NCBI GenBank assembly: GCA_022828595.1
Contig: JAKGHH010000002.1
Coordinates: forward strand, 40,208,222 to 40,272,221
Reading direction: 5' to 3'
Origin: Nelumbo lutea
Taxonomy: Eukaryota; Streptophyta; Magnoliopsida; Proteales; Nelumbonaceae
Length of the DNA: 64,000 nt
Part shown: piece by piece, positions 33,600-45,839 of the stretch
Numbering within the stretch: position 1 is the stretch's first letter
Layout: each line of letters opens with the position of its first letter
Program-made: the position numbers and the translations under genes
The notes under the pieces: generated by a model
The model's input: only the letters and a program-made list of their open reading frames with translations
Told to the model about the DNA's origin: nothing
Databases searched by the model: none

Positions 33600-34045
33600 T
33601 TAGTTTTTAATTTTGAAGTTATTAACTAGCAGCTACAATCTAACTTGTCTATTTAATAACTTTAACATAATAAATATGAAACACCAAGAGCAATTAATGA
33701 AGACGCTCAACTTTAATTTGAACAAGCATAAACAGATTATACAGTTGCCGAGTTGTATCTGTTATCGAAACAACCTACCAAGCTAATACGAAACTGTGGA
33801 TATCTTCAAGTTTATAACAAATGTTGCTCATAGAATGTTGATAATTGAAACCTACCCTTACTCTAATGCAACATTAGAATGCTAAGAGCAAAAGGATCAA
33901 GAGACAAGTATGTACAGGACCTATAGTGGTTCACCTCTCCGAACCTATATCCTCTCCTTAGAGTTGTAATGTGGTTGCCCACACTATAATGGGTCGTGCC
34001 GGACCAACCCACGGTCCAAGCAAGCCATGCCTGCCTGGCACAAAT
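33600..34045. other. Intergenic stretch
   Basis: No gene or clear element seen in this AT-rich sequence. Confidence 0.4.
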
Positions 34046-34047
34046 TC

Positions 34048-34205
34048 CCATGGTTTTTAAAAATGAATCGGTGACCGAATTGGTCAAGGGTCCGGTTATC
34101 GGTTCGAACAGTCCAACCATTCAACCCGAACAGCCAGTCCGTTCTTAAAAAATTGGAAAACAGTGAAAATCGTTCGAACAATTAACCAGCCGGTTCAATT
34201 TGCTA
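34048..34205. mobile_element. Truncated copy of a small hAT element
   Basis: Begins CATGGTTTTTAAAAATGAAT and contains AAGGGTCCGGTTATCGGTT. It is the same family as the complete element at 36524-36768. The right terminus is missing. Confidence 0.6.
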
Positions 34206-34247
34206 TTTATCTCTCTCTCCTTCCATTCCCCTTCTTAGCCCTCTAAA

Positions 34248-34625
34248 CTTATGTACTAAGTGTTGAATGTAATAATATTTTAAATTTGTGTGAAGGATAA
34301 TTGATAGTTTATGTTTTTTGTACATTTAATCAAATAATTGGAAATTTTGATGTTTGTTCATGTTATTTTACTTGCTTATTACTTATATAATAGGAAATTA
34401 GATTCGGGTTTTAGACCCAACCCGTCAACCCGACTCACCTCACCTTCAAATGCAAAGAGGATAGGGTTGGAGAGGGTTTTGCAACTGCATGTGCATGGAG
34501 GATTTGAATTCTGAAAATCTAACCTGATACTGGTTTTGGGGAGGATACGACTTGGGAGGTATAGAGGGCGGGCAGGTCTAAAATTTACAAAACCTTCCTC
34601 AAGCCCACCCCATTGTCGTCCCTAC
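34248..34625 (-). mobile_element. Non-autonomous hAT fragment (family of 48885-49347)
   Basis: In reverse complement it follows the element at 48885-49347 over most of its length. Its right end is CCATTGTCGTCCCTA, a TAGGGAYGAC-type terminus. The other end is lost. Confidence 0.6.
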
Positions 34626-36399
34626 TATTTGTAAATTTTCTTTTGTATTTTTTTAATTTAAAAGGAAATTATCATCTCCTAAAAAATCTCTCTCCCCTTC
34701 CAATTACCTAAGCCTTCTCCTAAAATTTCGAAGCAAAAAAAAAAAAGGCAACTTACAAAGAACCTTAGCGACAATTAGCCCCTGAATTCTCATTTGTGAC
34801 CACAACCCCTCAACTTCCAATTTGCCACAAATACCCCTCCATTAGGGTTCTTCAATTAACTTTCAAAAAAAGATTCTCATTCAGATTTTTAAAGTTTTTT
34901 AAATCCCTAAACTATCCTTATTTACATCTACTGTGCAAGCACTGATAATGGTTCATTTTTTGTTCTCTGACAATGATAAAGAAACAATGGGATATGTTTT
35001 GACAAAGACATAACAAATGTGAAGGAGGTTTTTTTCACTGGATATTCTTTCCTTCTTTGGTAATGGCATAAGAGAAAGTTTCTTCATTGGTGAGGTGTTA
35101 GAAGATTAGAGTTAAGATTTCAAAGCTTCAGTCTCTCTTTTTGACATGGATTTGAACTTATATTTATTAAAATTGACATGTTTTGTGTATCAATCATCTA
35201 GAGAATTGATTTCAAGAAACTTGTTGCTTGCAAACGTGATTTTGTTTTTGAGAAATAGAAATCAGATGACAATGTCAAACACATTTAGTGATTCTCTCAG
35301 TGAAAATTCTCAAAATCCATCCTTTTCTGAAAGGATTCTAAGAATGAGAATCCCCAGAATTGATGCAAATGGGATCTTATGTTCTCGGTTCTCTTTTCTA
35401 CCACAATGTGGCAAATCCATTCTACCGAAAAGTGCTAATTCTTCTTCAGATTGCAAACTATTTAATAGACTAGTTCAATTAGAAAGAGAAAAGGTATCTT
35501 TAAATCTTGTGTCAGTGAATGGGGATGCAATCCAAGAATCTTAATCAATATACGTAATTCCCTAGAATTTTATTAATAGGCAATTTATAAAATAAACAAA
35601 CAATAATTTTATTAATACAAAGTCAATTAAAAATAAAAAATTAATGAAAATTTATCTAACAATAACTAATATACATAAGATATTAGTGAAATTAATAATT
35701 AAGAAATATTATCAAAATTTAAAATTGCATTTAGGTTCCATATAAAAATAATAAAAATTATTTAATTATAAAAATTATTTTTATTTTAAAATCCATAAAA
35801 AATAACACAAGTTTATCTAAAATACCATAGTCCAAAATTAATAATTGGGTTGGACTTTGACCAGCTATTCCTAAATGCAACGGTCTTAAGGCTTCTTATA
35901 CTTTAACTTTATTTAGCATAACCTATGCATTTCAAACAAAATTATTGTTAAAAATAAATTCTATTTAAGTTCAATTTAAAAAATAATAAAATAATATTTA
36001 TCTGGAGATAAAAGTTAATAAATATAACTAAAAATAATGAACAAACAATGGATACAAAAGTAATGCTTGGGGTTGATTCAATTTGGCTTGGAAGTTGGAA
36101 CAACCCTTAATTAGGACTACCAATTTCTCGAAACAAGTCATTAAATACCCACCTAACAACATCTTCTTCACTAGCAGTATTTGAACATTGGACCATTTCG
36201 ATTGCCTAGATATTCCTAGCAGTATTTGAACATTGACCAATTGTTTTCTTGGCCCGAAACTAACTAATTAAATGAAAACTCCATGGAAGTGGACATAAAT
36301 GCTAAGCTACATTCATGGAACTGGGCATCAATTGGTGCCATGTGTGGGGTCTTACTAGACACAAAGGTCATTCCCTTGCTCTCACTATTATGTTGACTC
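34626..36399. other. AT-rich intergenic stretch
   Basis: No gene. A 132-codon open frame at 35146-35544 has no recognisable domain. AT-rich words and AATAAAAATTA-like runs fill 35560-36020. Confidence 0.4.
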
Positions 36400-36515
36400 A
36401 AAAAAACTCTAAGCACAACTCATCATTCCAGTAGATGATCCTCCTTAGGGAGGCTTCCTCCCCATGTTGAGCCCTTTGTGCTGCCATAGGGGGTAACCAT
36501 GGACCAACTAAAGGA

Positions 36516-36776
36516 CCTTGTGTCATGGTTTTTAAAACTGAACTGGTCAGGGGTCCGGTTACTGGTTTGAACGGTCCAACTGTTTGACCTGAACGACTAA
36601 CCCATTCTGACAAAAAAATAAAAAAATTAAAAATTGGAAAACGGTCAAAACTGTTTGAACCGTTAACCAGCCAGTTCAGCGGCTTGCTGGCCAAAATCAA
36701 CAGTTTTGGAAGAAAAACGGAGGTTCCCAGTTTTTACAGTCCGGTCCAGTCTGGTTTTGAAAACAATGCCTTGTGT
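36516..36776. mobile_element. Non-autonomous hAT element, 245 bp, perfect 8-bp TSD
   Basis: The element (36524-36768) has ends CATGGTTTTTAAAACTGAAC and (reverse complement) CATTGTTTTCAAAACCAGAC. It is flanked by CCTTGTGT on both sides (36516-36523 and 36769-36776), a perfect target duplication. Inner GGTCCGGTT / ACCGG words are typical of this family. Confidence 0.85.
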
Positions 36777-37159
36777 AGCTGGTTCGGCTCCAGCTGTGGA
36801 ATAGCTCCCAGCATAGATACCAATGCCTCTAGCACCACCAGCAGCTCGAACTCCCAATAAAAGCCTTGTTAGAACCCGCACGTCGAAGCAAGGGGACAAC
36901 ACCTACATTCCTAAGAAAGGGAGTAGGGTGAACTCTTCCACTAGGACAAATTACTCGTGCACTGCAGCAACCTCATTGTGGCACAAGTATGGAAGGCAGT
37001 CCCCAACGAGCTCCCATAAGAAGCTAACTTGGAACTCAGAGCAACAAGCATGATAGCTCATCTAGGGATCAGGAGGTTAGCCGATCTAGTACTTTAGTAC
37101 TCCAAAGGTAACTAGGGAATCTCCTCTCTTGCCCAAGATACTCTCATAGACTCACCCTA

Positions 37160-37970
37160 AGGGCTTCAAAAACACTAACCCTAGAGACCTATGATGGAAC
37201 TGCTGACCCATTAGACCATATGGAGAGCTTCCAAGCCCTCATGTTACTTCACAAGGCCTCAGAAGCAAGCATGTGCCTGGCCTTTCCAATCACCCTTTGG
37301 GAAGCAACTCGATTATGGCAGCTAACAGGGCTTGCACCCCATTCCATAAAGAGCTTAGACCAATTTATCAATCTGTTGGTGGCCCACTTTGCAACAAGTC
37401 GCATATACCAGAAGATTGCAAAGAATTTAATGCACATCCAGTAGCAACCTGAGGGGAACCTTCAGGAGTACATATAGAGATTCAACTTGGACGCTCTCAA
37501 GGTATGCAACCTTAATCTGAAAATAGCAATAGCAACGACCTCCCATGGGCTCAAAGATTTGTGCTTCTTGTTCTCCCTGGCGAAGAAGCCACTCCAGGAC
37601 ATGACCGAGTTCCTCAACCAAGCAAAAAAGTGTATAAACGTTGAGGAATCCATCTATGCATGCAAGGATAAAGGATAAAGGAAAAAATAAAAGAAAAAAC
37701 CAAGTCGATGAGTGAGATGGAGACGACAACAAGCAGATTTGAGGCAAAGGGACCTCGTCAAGACGATTTCACACTCCACCCAAAAGGAACCAAACCTATA
37801 CTCCGCTCAACACCAAGCAGGGGTGAGATACTTATGCAGATTAAGTACTAGGAATACTTGAAGTGGCCCCTACTCATGAAGGGCAACCTTGCAAAGAGAA
37901 ACTAGGACCGGTATTGTAAATTCCACCAGATTATTGGCCACAACACTAAGTACTGTCGAGAATTGAAGAA
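37160..37970 (+). pseudogene. gypsy gag remnant
   Basis: Reads LETYDGTADPLDHMESFQAL, then RLWQLTGLAPHSIKSLDQF and QEYI-stop-RFNLDALKVCNLN: the Retrotrans_gag domain of plant gypsy elements. A retroviral-type zinc knuckle, CKFHQIIGHNTKYC, follows near 37914. Several in-frame stops show that it is dead. It normally forms the particle shell that packages element RNA. Confidence 0.85.
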
Positions 37971-38229
37971 TGAGATCAAGAAGCTCAACCAGCATGGCTA
38001 CCTCAAGAAGTTCGTCAAGGACAACTAACCTACCGAACAACCAAAGGACTGGGAAGAGGAACCCGAAGAGGGAGGTGTTGTTGGGGTGATTATAGTAATC
38101 ACGGGAGGTTCGATTGTAGTCAGATGTACCCACACTTCCAGAAGAGCATCAGCCCAAGAAATATAGACCAACCCCAGCACCTAACCTCCCAAGAAACCAA
38201 ATCTAGACAAGACAATCTCATTCACAAAA

Positions 38230-38680
38230 GAAAACTTGAAGCACGCCCATCTACCTCACAATGACACCATGGTTGTAAAATTTATGATAGCGAACTATGA
38301 GGGAAAACAAATTTTGAATGATAGTGGAAGTTCGACTACTATTTTGTTTTTTAGAGATTTTGAATAGATGAAACTCAATTGGAAGCATCTTGTCCCAATT
38401 GGTATACCATTTTTCAGTTTTAATGGGAACATTGTCTATCCACTTGGGAAGATTAACCTGTCAGTAACAATGAGGACCACGCTGAGTAGGGTTACTATGA
38501 TAACATAATTTCTAGTTGTGAAATCACCATCAACCTACAAAGTCATTTTGGGCCACCCACTTTTGCATGCCCTCCGAGTAGTTGTATCGACCTACCACCT
38601 TGCCATGAAGTTTCCAACTAAGCGAGGGATTACTGTAGTTCAAGGGATAAGCTCAAATCAAGGAAATGTTATGTGGTAGA
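38230..38680 (+). pseudogene. gypsy protease remnant
   Basis: The frame NDSGSSTTILF carries the aspartic-protease Asp in the position where plant gypsy elements have VDGGSSADILF. It is followed by IPFFSFNGNIVYPLGKINL and YKVILGHPLLHALR, the second half of the fold. Stops interrupt it. Confidence 0.75.
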
Positions 38681-38999
38681 ATTGAAAGGGAAGTAATCCC
38701 TAGCTATCAACATGGATCTAACTGATGAGATTGGCAACAGCCGGGGACAGCCCATGGAGTAAGTGGTCATGATACCCCTTTGTAAGGCTGAACCAAAGAA
38801 GAATTCGCAGATCAACTCACTCCTTTTAGACCCCCTCCAAGCTAAATTAACCTGTTAAATAGTAAACGAGTAACTTTGCTCCAAGTCAATGGAGGGGCAT
38901 TAAACAAGGAAGACGGAAAAGCTCATGGGCATTGAGTTTATACGAGAAGTACTCAGACTAAATAGCCAATGTTGTACTCGCCAAGGCAAATGGTAAGTG

Positions 39000-39578
39000 G
39001 CACAATTGCACCAACTGCACCGATCTAAACAACGCATGCCCGTAGGATAGCTCCTGCTTTCTCGAAAAGTTAACTATTATAAACCACCTTGGGATTCAAA
39101 CTACAAAGCTTCATAGATGTCTTTTCAAGCTATAACTAGATCCTGATGCACTCTGATAATCAAGAAAGTACCTCTTTTGCAATTGAGACAAGCTTATACT
39201 ATTACCAAGTTATGCCTTTCGGCCTTAAGAATGCCGGCATGACCTACTAATGCCTTGTAAATAATATCTTTCAAAATTTAATAAGAAATAATATTGTGGT
39301 TTATGTCAAAGATATGATAGCTAAAAGTAGAACTGCTAACTCACATATAGATGACCTAGCCAAAGTGTTTAGGGTGTTGAGAAAGCATCAATTAAAACCC
39401 GACCCGAACAAATGTGTTTTCAGTGTCACCTTGGGAAAATTCCTTGGTTACATGGTAACTTGATGTGGAATTAAAGATAACCCGAAGAAAATCTGAGCTA
39501 TCCTAGACATGTAACCGTTGAGGTCCATCAAGGAGGTCCAAAGACTAACCAGCTAAGTTGTGGCACTTAGCCACTTCA
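39000..39578 (+). pseudogene. gypsy reverse transcriptase remnant
   Basis: Shows YYQVMPFGLKNAGMTY and NNIVVYVKDMIAKS. The catalytic YVDD box has become YVKD, which abolishes activity. VFRVLRKHQLKPDPNKCVF and FLGYMVT follow, then the connection-domain words RSIKEVQRLTS. It is cut at 39578, directly before the copia LTR. Confidence 0.85.
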
Positions 39579-40060
39579 TGTTTTGAGACCTAGTTTGTAG
39601 TTCCTTAGTAGTCGACTACTATTAGCATATTGTTCTTGGTAGTCAATTACTACCAGCATACTATTCTTAGTAGTTGACTACTATCAGCATATTGTTCCTA
39701 GTAGTCGACCACTTGACAAAGAGATTTCCTAGAAGTCAACTACTATGACACTATTGTAACTTCATCTCTTGTACTTTGTGATTGCCCTAATATATATAAT
39801 AGAATGGTTGGTGCCACTAATACAATTTTTGTTCTCACATTGCTTCTCTCTTTTTTCTTCTCTTCTTCTTGGAAAACATGGTATCAGAGCTTTGATTTCT
39901 TTTCCTCCTGCTTTGAACTTAATACAACAACATGCTAAAAATAATAATTGTAACAAACCAATTCTTCTATCAACAAAAAATCAACCTAGAACCTATAATA
40001 TCTATAAAAAAAGAACCACCCATTGTCATGTAATATCCACAAAACAACTTAAAACATCTC
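39579..40060 (+). mobile_element. Copia LTR and leader fragment
   Basis: A TG...CA sequence of about 300 bp (39579-39878) ends directly at TGGTATCAGAGC (39879-39890), the iMet primer site. It contains a TATATATAATAG TATA-like word near 39791 and four copies of a ~31-bp tandem repeat. About 170 bp of leader follows; the rest of the element is missing. Confidence 0.65.
39601..39745. repeat. Tandem repeat with palindromic core inside the copia LTR
   Basis: About four imperfect ~31-bp units, each with a TAGTAGTCGACTACTA-type core. The first is a perfect 16-bp palindrome; units are joined by YAGCATAYTRTTC. Confidence 0.85.
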
Positions 40061-40099
40061 TATAAAGAGCTCCATCTTCCAACCAACTACAAATAAAAA

Positions 40100-43000
40100 G
40101 TGAAATAAAAAGATATTAGCAAATTAAGAAAAAATAGTTCAAATTAATGAAAATAAATAGTAAGAAAATATTGAAAATGATTTCAATTTTACCAAAACTT
40201 GCACCCACTCTAAACCTTAGATTTATCTTCATTAGTTAAGTCTTCATCACTAGAAGATTCACCTTTTGTTTCATGAACATCTACAAAAGATAATAAAACT
40301 AAATATTAATCGATACATTAAAAGAAAAATAAATACTTATTAGAAAATTTAAAATTCAATTACCTTGAGATTGTTGTCCATGTAGACAATCTTGGAGACA
40401 AATCAATGCTTGAACAGTTTTTAGCTTAAGAGAAACCCAATACTATTCCACCATTTTCCTCTAGTATTAAATGCAGACTCCGAAGCTGCATCTGTAATTG
40501 GAATAGACAAAACATTGTATGCCAATATTGCAAGTTCTTGATATCTCAATAAACCCACCTTCCACCATTCCAAAATATCCATTTCTTCTATCATATTATG
40601 CACTAGATCCTCCAAGTAAATATCCAAGATGGATTTTTTTACTTGCACTTTGAACTTGTCTCTCAAAATTCAAGTACTCTTCTTCATCTACAATCCTAAT
40701 CCTTCTTTTACCATCATCACTAGTTCCAAAATTACTACTTTCAGTGACATTAGGGGTTGAACTTGTGAGATTTGTATATTTTCTAAAAAAAGCATACAAA
40801 GTGTCAATAAATATAACAACAATTAACAGTAATTAAATATCAAACTAAAATCATCCTAATACTTCTAAAATTTTTCTAACATTAGTTTTACCATGTCATC
40901 CAATAATGAATGTGATCTAGAAGTCTTTCTCAAACACGTGTATGTTATATACAGACTAAAAATATAAATTGGAAGTTGGGTATTTAGATCCAAAAAAAGA
41001 GATTGTAATCATTAAATACCTTTAAAAAATCACATAAAAGCTCTGCTTTAGACCATTCACCTTTAGATGGAGGAAACTAAAAATTTGAGTAATGAGATGC
41101 CATGTAAGAAAATGCTTGTCCAAAAATACATAACAAGTAGAACCATGTTGTAAGTTAGTTCTATCTGGTAGAACAATCTAAGTGGATATGTTGCTTTGAA
41201 TCTAAATGCAACTGTGCAACAATGTCATCAAATTTCTTCTTTCTTGGACCTGAAATCTTCACATATCTAATGAAATCTCTTATCTTGGGAACAAAATCCA
41301 TTAACTCATTCGCTTCAATTTGAACAATCAAAATTAATATATGCACACAACAACGAATATGAAAGAATTTACCATCACATACAATATTACATTTATTCAA
41401 TAGATGACACTTCAAAGTGTTTTCCATTACATCATTTACACTACAATTATCCAAAGTAATATAATACTTTATTCTCAATCTCTCATTCAAACAAGCAAGA
41501 TATAATAGCATCAAAAATTGTTAAATCAGTATGTGGATGAGGGATACAACGAAACCACAAAATCCTTTTCTGTAACTTTCAAGAACTATCCACGAAATGC
41601 GGTTACAGTTTAATACTTATTACCTACCCTAGATTTCCACATATCTACTGTCAAATATACTCTTCTAGGGATTGATTCTAATAAACCATGCAAATTCTGC
41701 TTTTCTATGTTGTATTGATCCATGATATCCTACTTGATGGTATGCCTAGATGGCATTTTAAACCCTGAACATGCAATTTGCATGGTTAATTTAAAATATG
41801 GTGAATCAACAAAACTAAATGGTAACTCTATCGTCACCAACATATTACCAAATACTTTTTGCTACAAATATAGATCAAATGAAAATTTTTATAACTTCTT
41901 TGATCCTTGAGATGCAAGCATCATTTGTTTTACATCTTGATTTTTTTTCATTTATTACATAACTTCAAATGTCTGCACATATGGATAGTCCCACTTTTAT
42001 AATCAGTTGACATGACCAAATTACAAGCCTTACATCTAGCCATTTACTTAGAACTTGCAGTTGCAGAAGTTTTTTAAATTCTTTCCAAACAATTGATTTA
42101 CTCCTTTTTTGTGGTCTATCAATAATTTCATCAACATCCACATCTACATCCTCAATGACAGGATTAATATTGTCACCATTGTTTTCCCTGTCCATTAATA
42201 TAACTATATACAAATAAATTATAATTAATATAAGAATAAAAACGCATCATAATCACTATAGTTAAAATTAAAAAAAAAACATAAAACATGAAAATAAATT
42301 GCAATAGTGACTACATCCAACCTCTAATTAAGCCTTTGTCAATTGCCAATCCAAATACCACCAAGAGAGAGGGATTAATATTTTGATGAATGAGAGTTGC
42401 AAGGAAAAAACTTTTAAATGCAGTAACGCAGTAATGCATAGGTTTCTCTATTTACACATGAATGTCCACATCTTTTTTGATACGTCCAAATCATTCAAAA
42501 CCAAAATTGGTTTCATTTCCATTGGCACATCTTCATAGACGAACATGTGCAGGCCAATGAAGCCATTAAAAATAAAGTAATTGAAACCCACAATCACAAG
42601 AAAAAGGCATATAACATATGGGTTTATTGTTTTGATTGCCATTGACAATCTTTTTAAGTTTTTTTTTTTTTTTATGTTTGTCTCAACTCATGTAACAAAA
42701 ACCAAAAGCAAGAGGCATATCGGATATACAGGTCAGCATAAATATTCAAAATCCAAGATGTTTTCTGACACAAGAAGATAAAAAAAAAAAGTATAAAATG
42801 TACCTTGCAGTAGGCATGCACAGTTGCACTCTTTCCTGTAGCTTGATGGGTGATGGGCGTTGGAGTAGTTTTTCTCTTGCACAAGCTTGTAGTCTTGCAG
42901 AGTTGCATAGTTGGACTCTTGAAGGTAGCCAGACTTTTTCTCTTGGAAGGAATTATTGTAAGGTGCAGTGGGTTTGGACTTTTAGTGAGGGAGAGATTAG

Positions 43001-43344
43001 TGGGCGATGGTTTTGTGAAATTGGTGAGAGACTGAGAGAGAGAGAGAAAGAGAAGACAAAATGACAACTGAGAAGATTAGGGTTTAGTAATTTAATTAGT
43101 CTTTTTTAAGTAATTTTTATATTCCATTGAACATTAGATTATAATTTGGTAAGACCGTAGGATTAAAATCTTTAATCTCTTACAAATCTTGACTTAATAT
43201 ATAAAACATCAATGATCAAATATTTTTAAATAATATTTACATAAATATATATTATATGTTATTTGTAAATATCTGGGTTGGGTCTAAAAATTAGGTCTAC
43301 GCCCGGATTTTCCAAGCCGGGCTAGGCCGAAATGATCACCCCTA
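40100..43344 (-). mobile_element. Degenerate autonomous hAT transposon (Ac-like)
   Basis: Transposase blocks appear in order on the minus strand. A BED-type zinc finger lies near 42213-41965 (KRSKSIVWKEFKKL, then CKACNLVMSTDYKSGTIHMQ in a shifted frame). A central part at 41750-41161 has PRRVYLTVDMW, YITLDNCSVNDVM and FFHIRCCVHILILIVQ. The hAT C-terminal dimerisation domain is at 40666-40421 (DILEWWKVGLLRYQELAILA and SIPITDAASESAFNTRGK). All blocks carry frameshifts or stops. The right terminus (43344) reads TAGGGGTGATCATTTCGG in reverse. The left terminus is lost where the copia fragment begins. Confidence 0.8.
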
Positions 43345-43700
43345 GATTGGTCCCAACAAAGTGGCACTCGAGTACACTTTGCAATTTGAGTTTAAAGCAT
43401 CGAGCGATGAAGCTAAGTATGAGGCACTATTGGTGGGGTTGTCATTGGCTAAAGAGGTTAGTGTAAAAAAGATAATCGTCTGCAACATCTCATAGCTCAT
43501 TGTTAACCAAGTCAATGAGCAGTATAAAGATCGGGAGCCATCCATAATCAAACATCTAGCAAAGGTATGGAACAATACACAAAGGACAGTTTACACTTAA
43601 GCTAAGGTCTAAGAACGCTTAAGCCGATGCACTTTCAAAGCTAATTGGTTCTAAGGACAATTTACATCTAGGATTTGTCACACCCTAGCATAAAGAAAGA
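43345..43700 (+). pseudogene. gypsy RNase H remnant
   Basis: Begins right after the hAT terminus: NKVALEYTLQFEFKASSDEA, KYEALLVGLSLAKEVSVKKI, then a stop and IVNQVNEQYKDREPSI. This is the gypsy RNase H with Asp/Glu-containing motifs partly kept. Its N-terminal half was lost with the insertions. Confidence 0.8.
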
Positions 43701-43739
43701 ACCAAAAGTCAAAGTATCTCCGATCATAGTTACTGAGCC

Positions 43740-45456
43740 AAGCTGGATTAATCCTATCATGGAATACCTGCTCCAAGGCACGCTACCCACAGACCGAGTT
43801 GAAGATCAAAAGATCGCTTACTGATCTGCTCACTACGCCATCATAGCTAACCATCTATACAGGAAGTCTACCTCGCCCTACCTCAATTGTCTCAAGCCTA
43901 TTGAAGCTAAGTACATGTTGGGAGAACTCCGCGAGAGAATCTATGGTGAACACTTTGGGGGCAGGTCCTTGGTTCAAAAAGCACTTTGGCAAGGGTATTA
44001 CTAGGTCACTATGAAAGAGGACGCCATCCAGATGGTCCAACAGTGTGACCAATGTTAGCGTCATGCTAACATACCACATCAACCCACCACCAACCAGATA
44101 TACCTCACCAATCCTTGGCCATTTGCATAGTGGGGGATCGACATCCTTGGTGCTTTCCTATCAGCCACAGGCCATAGAAGGTTCCTAGTTGTGTCCATCA
44201 ATTATTTCATAAAGTGGGTGGAAGTTGAGCCATTCGCCATCATTATAGCCCATCATATTCAAAGTTTCTTCTATAAGATCAGTATTTACATGTTCAAGCT
44301 ACCATAGGTGCTAATCTCAGACAAGGGTAAGCAGTTTACCAACTTAAAGTTCCAAGACTTCTACTCCAAGCTAGGAATCCAACAAAATTTCACCTTGATC
44401 AGTTACCCCCAAGCCAACGGGAAACCGAGGTAACCAGCGGAACAATCACCCATGGGTTAAAAACACATCTCGCTCGAGCTAAGGTACAATGGGTAGAAGA
44501 GATACCCAACATGCTATGGGGTTATTGAACTACAAGTAGAACTGCTACTAGCTAAACTCCGTTCAACCACACTTTCGGCACCAAGGCAATCATCCCAATT
44601 GAGATCAAAATGTTTAACTTACAAATGGAGACCTACGATAAGGAAGATAATGATGACGAGCTCTAGACTAATCTGGACCTAATAGAAGAAGTACACAAGC
44701 AAGCCCAAGTTCGAACTATGACTAGACCTATTCATGGGCCAAGTAGCTCGATGAACTGGCCCAGCCTAGCCCATCTTAAATTGGGCTTGGAGAAAATTTT
44801 AAGCCTACAGATTCGGGCTTAGGCACTAAAAATCAGGCTTGACTATTTTTTGGGCCAGGCTTGGTCTTTCCCAAATAAGCCCAGCCCTAGCCTGATAATA
44901 TTAAATATATAACAAAAATATAATATATATGTCAATAATACATAATATATTACATAATAATAAAATTAATAGCAAAAAAGTATTGCATATATTAAATGTA
45001 TAAAATATTATATATTATTAATAATATATAATTAATATGTTATAAAATACCTATCAAAGTTGGGGTTCAGGCTTGGGCTCGGGCCTAGGAATCGGGCTTT
45101 ATATAGGGGTGGGCTCAAGCTCAAGATCTAAGCCCGATGGTCGGGCCGGGCTTGGGCTCATGCCTAGTAATTTTTTGTTTATAAAGCGGCAAAGCCCAGC
45201 CTAGCCCAGCCCGTGAACAAGTCTAGCTATGACCTACCAACAAAGGGTTGCCCGATGTCATAATGCAGAAGTTCGAAGGAGTTTTCGTGTTAGTAACCTT
45301 GGACAAGTCATGGTGCCCAAAGTAGGTTCTAGAAAACTAGTACCCTACAAAATTTTTAAGGTACTAAGACACAAGACCTACCAGGTCGAAACATTGGAAG
45401 GGAGATCGGTACCCCATACATGGAATGCTAGGAACCTCAAATTGTATTATCAGTAA
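43740..45456 (+). pseudogene. gypsy integrase remnant (split by an hAT element)
   Basis: The zinc-binding region ends with CDQC; the core shows GIDILGAF (first Asp) and LISDKGKQF (second Asp). The expected catalytic Glu after YPQANGK is lost to a frameshift and stop. The C-terminal part resumes after the 44723-45225 hAT insertion: RVARCHNAEVRRSFRVSNLG and LVPYKIFKVLRHKTYQVETL, ending NARNLKLYYQ. Inactive. Confidence 0.85.
44715..45233. mobile_element. Non-autonomous hAT element, 503 bp, inside integrase
   Basis: The element (44723-45225) starts TAGACCTATTCATGGGCC; the other end in reverse is TAGACTTGTTCACGGGCTGG. Target duplications are ACTATGAC (44715-44722) and GCTATGAC (45226-45233). Both sides read in the same integrase frame, which confirms the borders. 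It is related to the 14566-15481 element (same CCTATTCATGGGCC terminus). Confidence 0.9.
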
Positions 45457-45839
45457 TCATATTAACATTATTAAATGAAGTTTCAAGCTTGATTCATTAC
45501 TTCAATTTATTTCACTTTGCCTAATTTGATTTATTTCACCATTTGTTCAATTTATTTCACACAACCAACTCACCCTCACGAGCTAGGACAACTCATCTCG
45601 GTTTTAGTTAACAATGGGATGAGTAAGTCGGCGTCAATTTGTCGGGATAGCTCAAGTTGATGGATCTGAACTACTCGAGATTAGGATTGATCGTGCCCTA
45701 ACTCCACTCTAAGTGACCTCGCTTTGTGCAACCTTGGTTGGAAATTGTTTCAAACTTAGCCACCTCAGACCGATATGTGGAATGTTTGAGAAAAGTTTAA
45801 CTCAGAATTTGCACTAATCAGTGAACAAAAATTCATTTC

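Noticed and set aside
35146..35544. 132-codon open frame in AT-rich DNA
   Set aside because: No start context, homology motif or neighbouring exon; composition equals the surrounding non-coding DNA.
42672..43067. 131-codon minus-strand frame near the hAT 5' end
   Set aside because: Ser/Thr/Leu-rich reading of T-rich DNA upstream of the BED finger; most likely the transposon 5' region.
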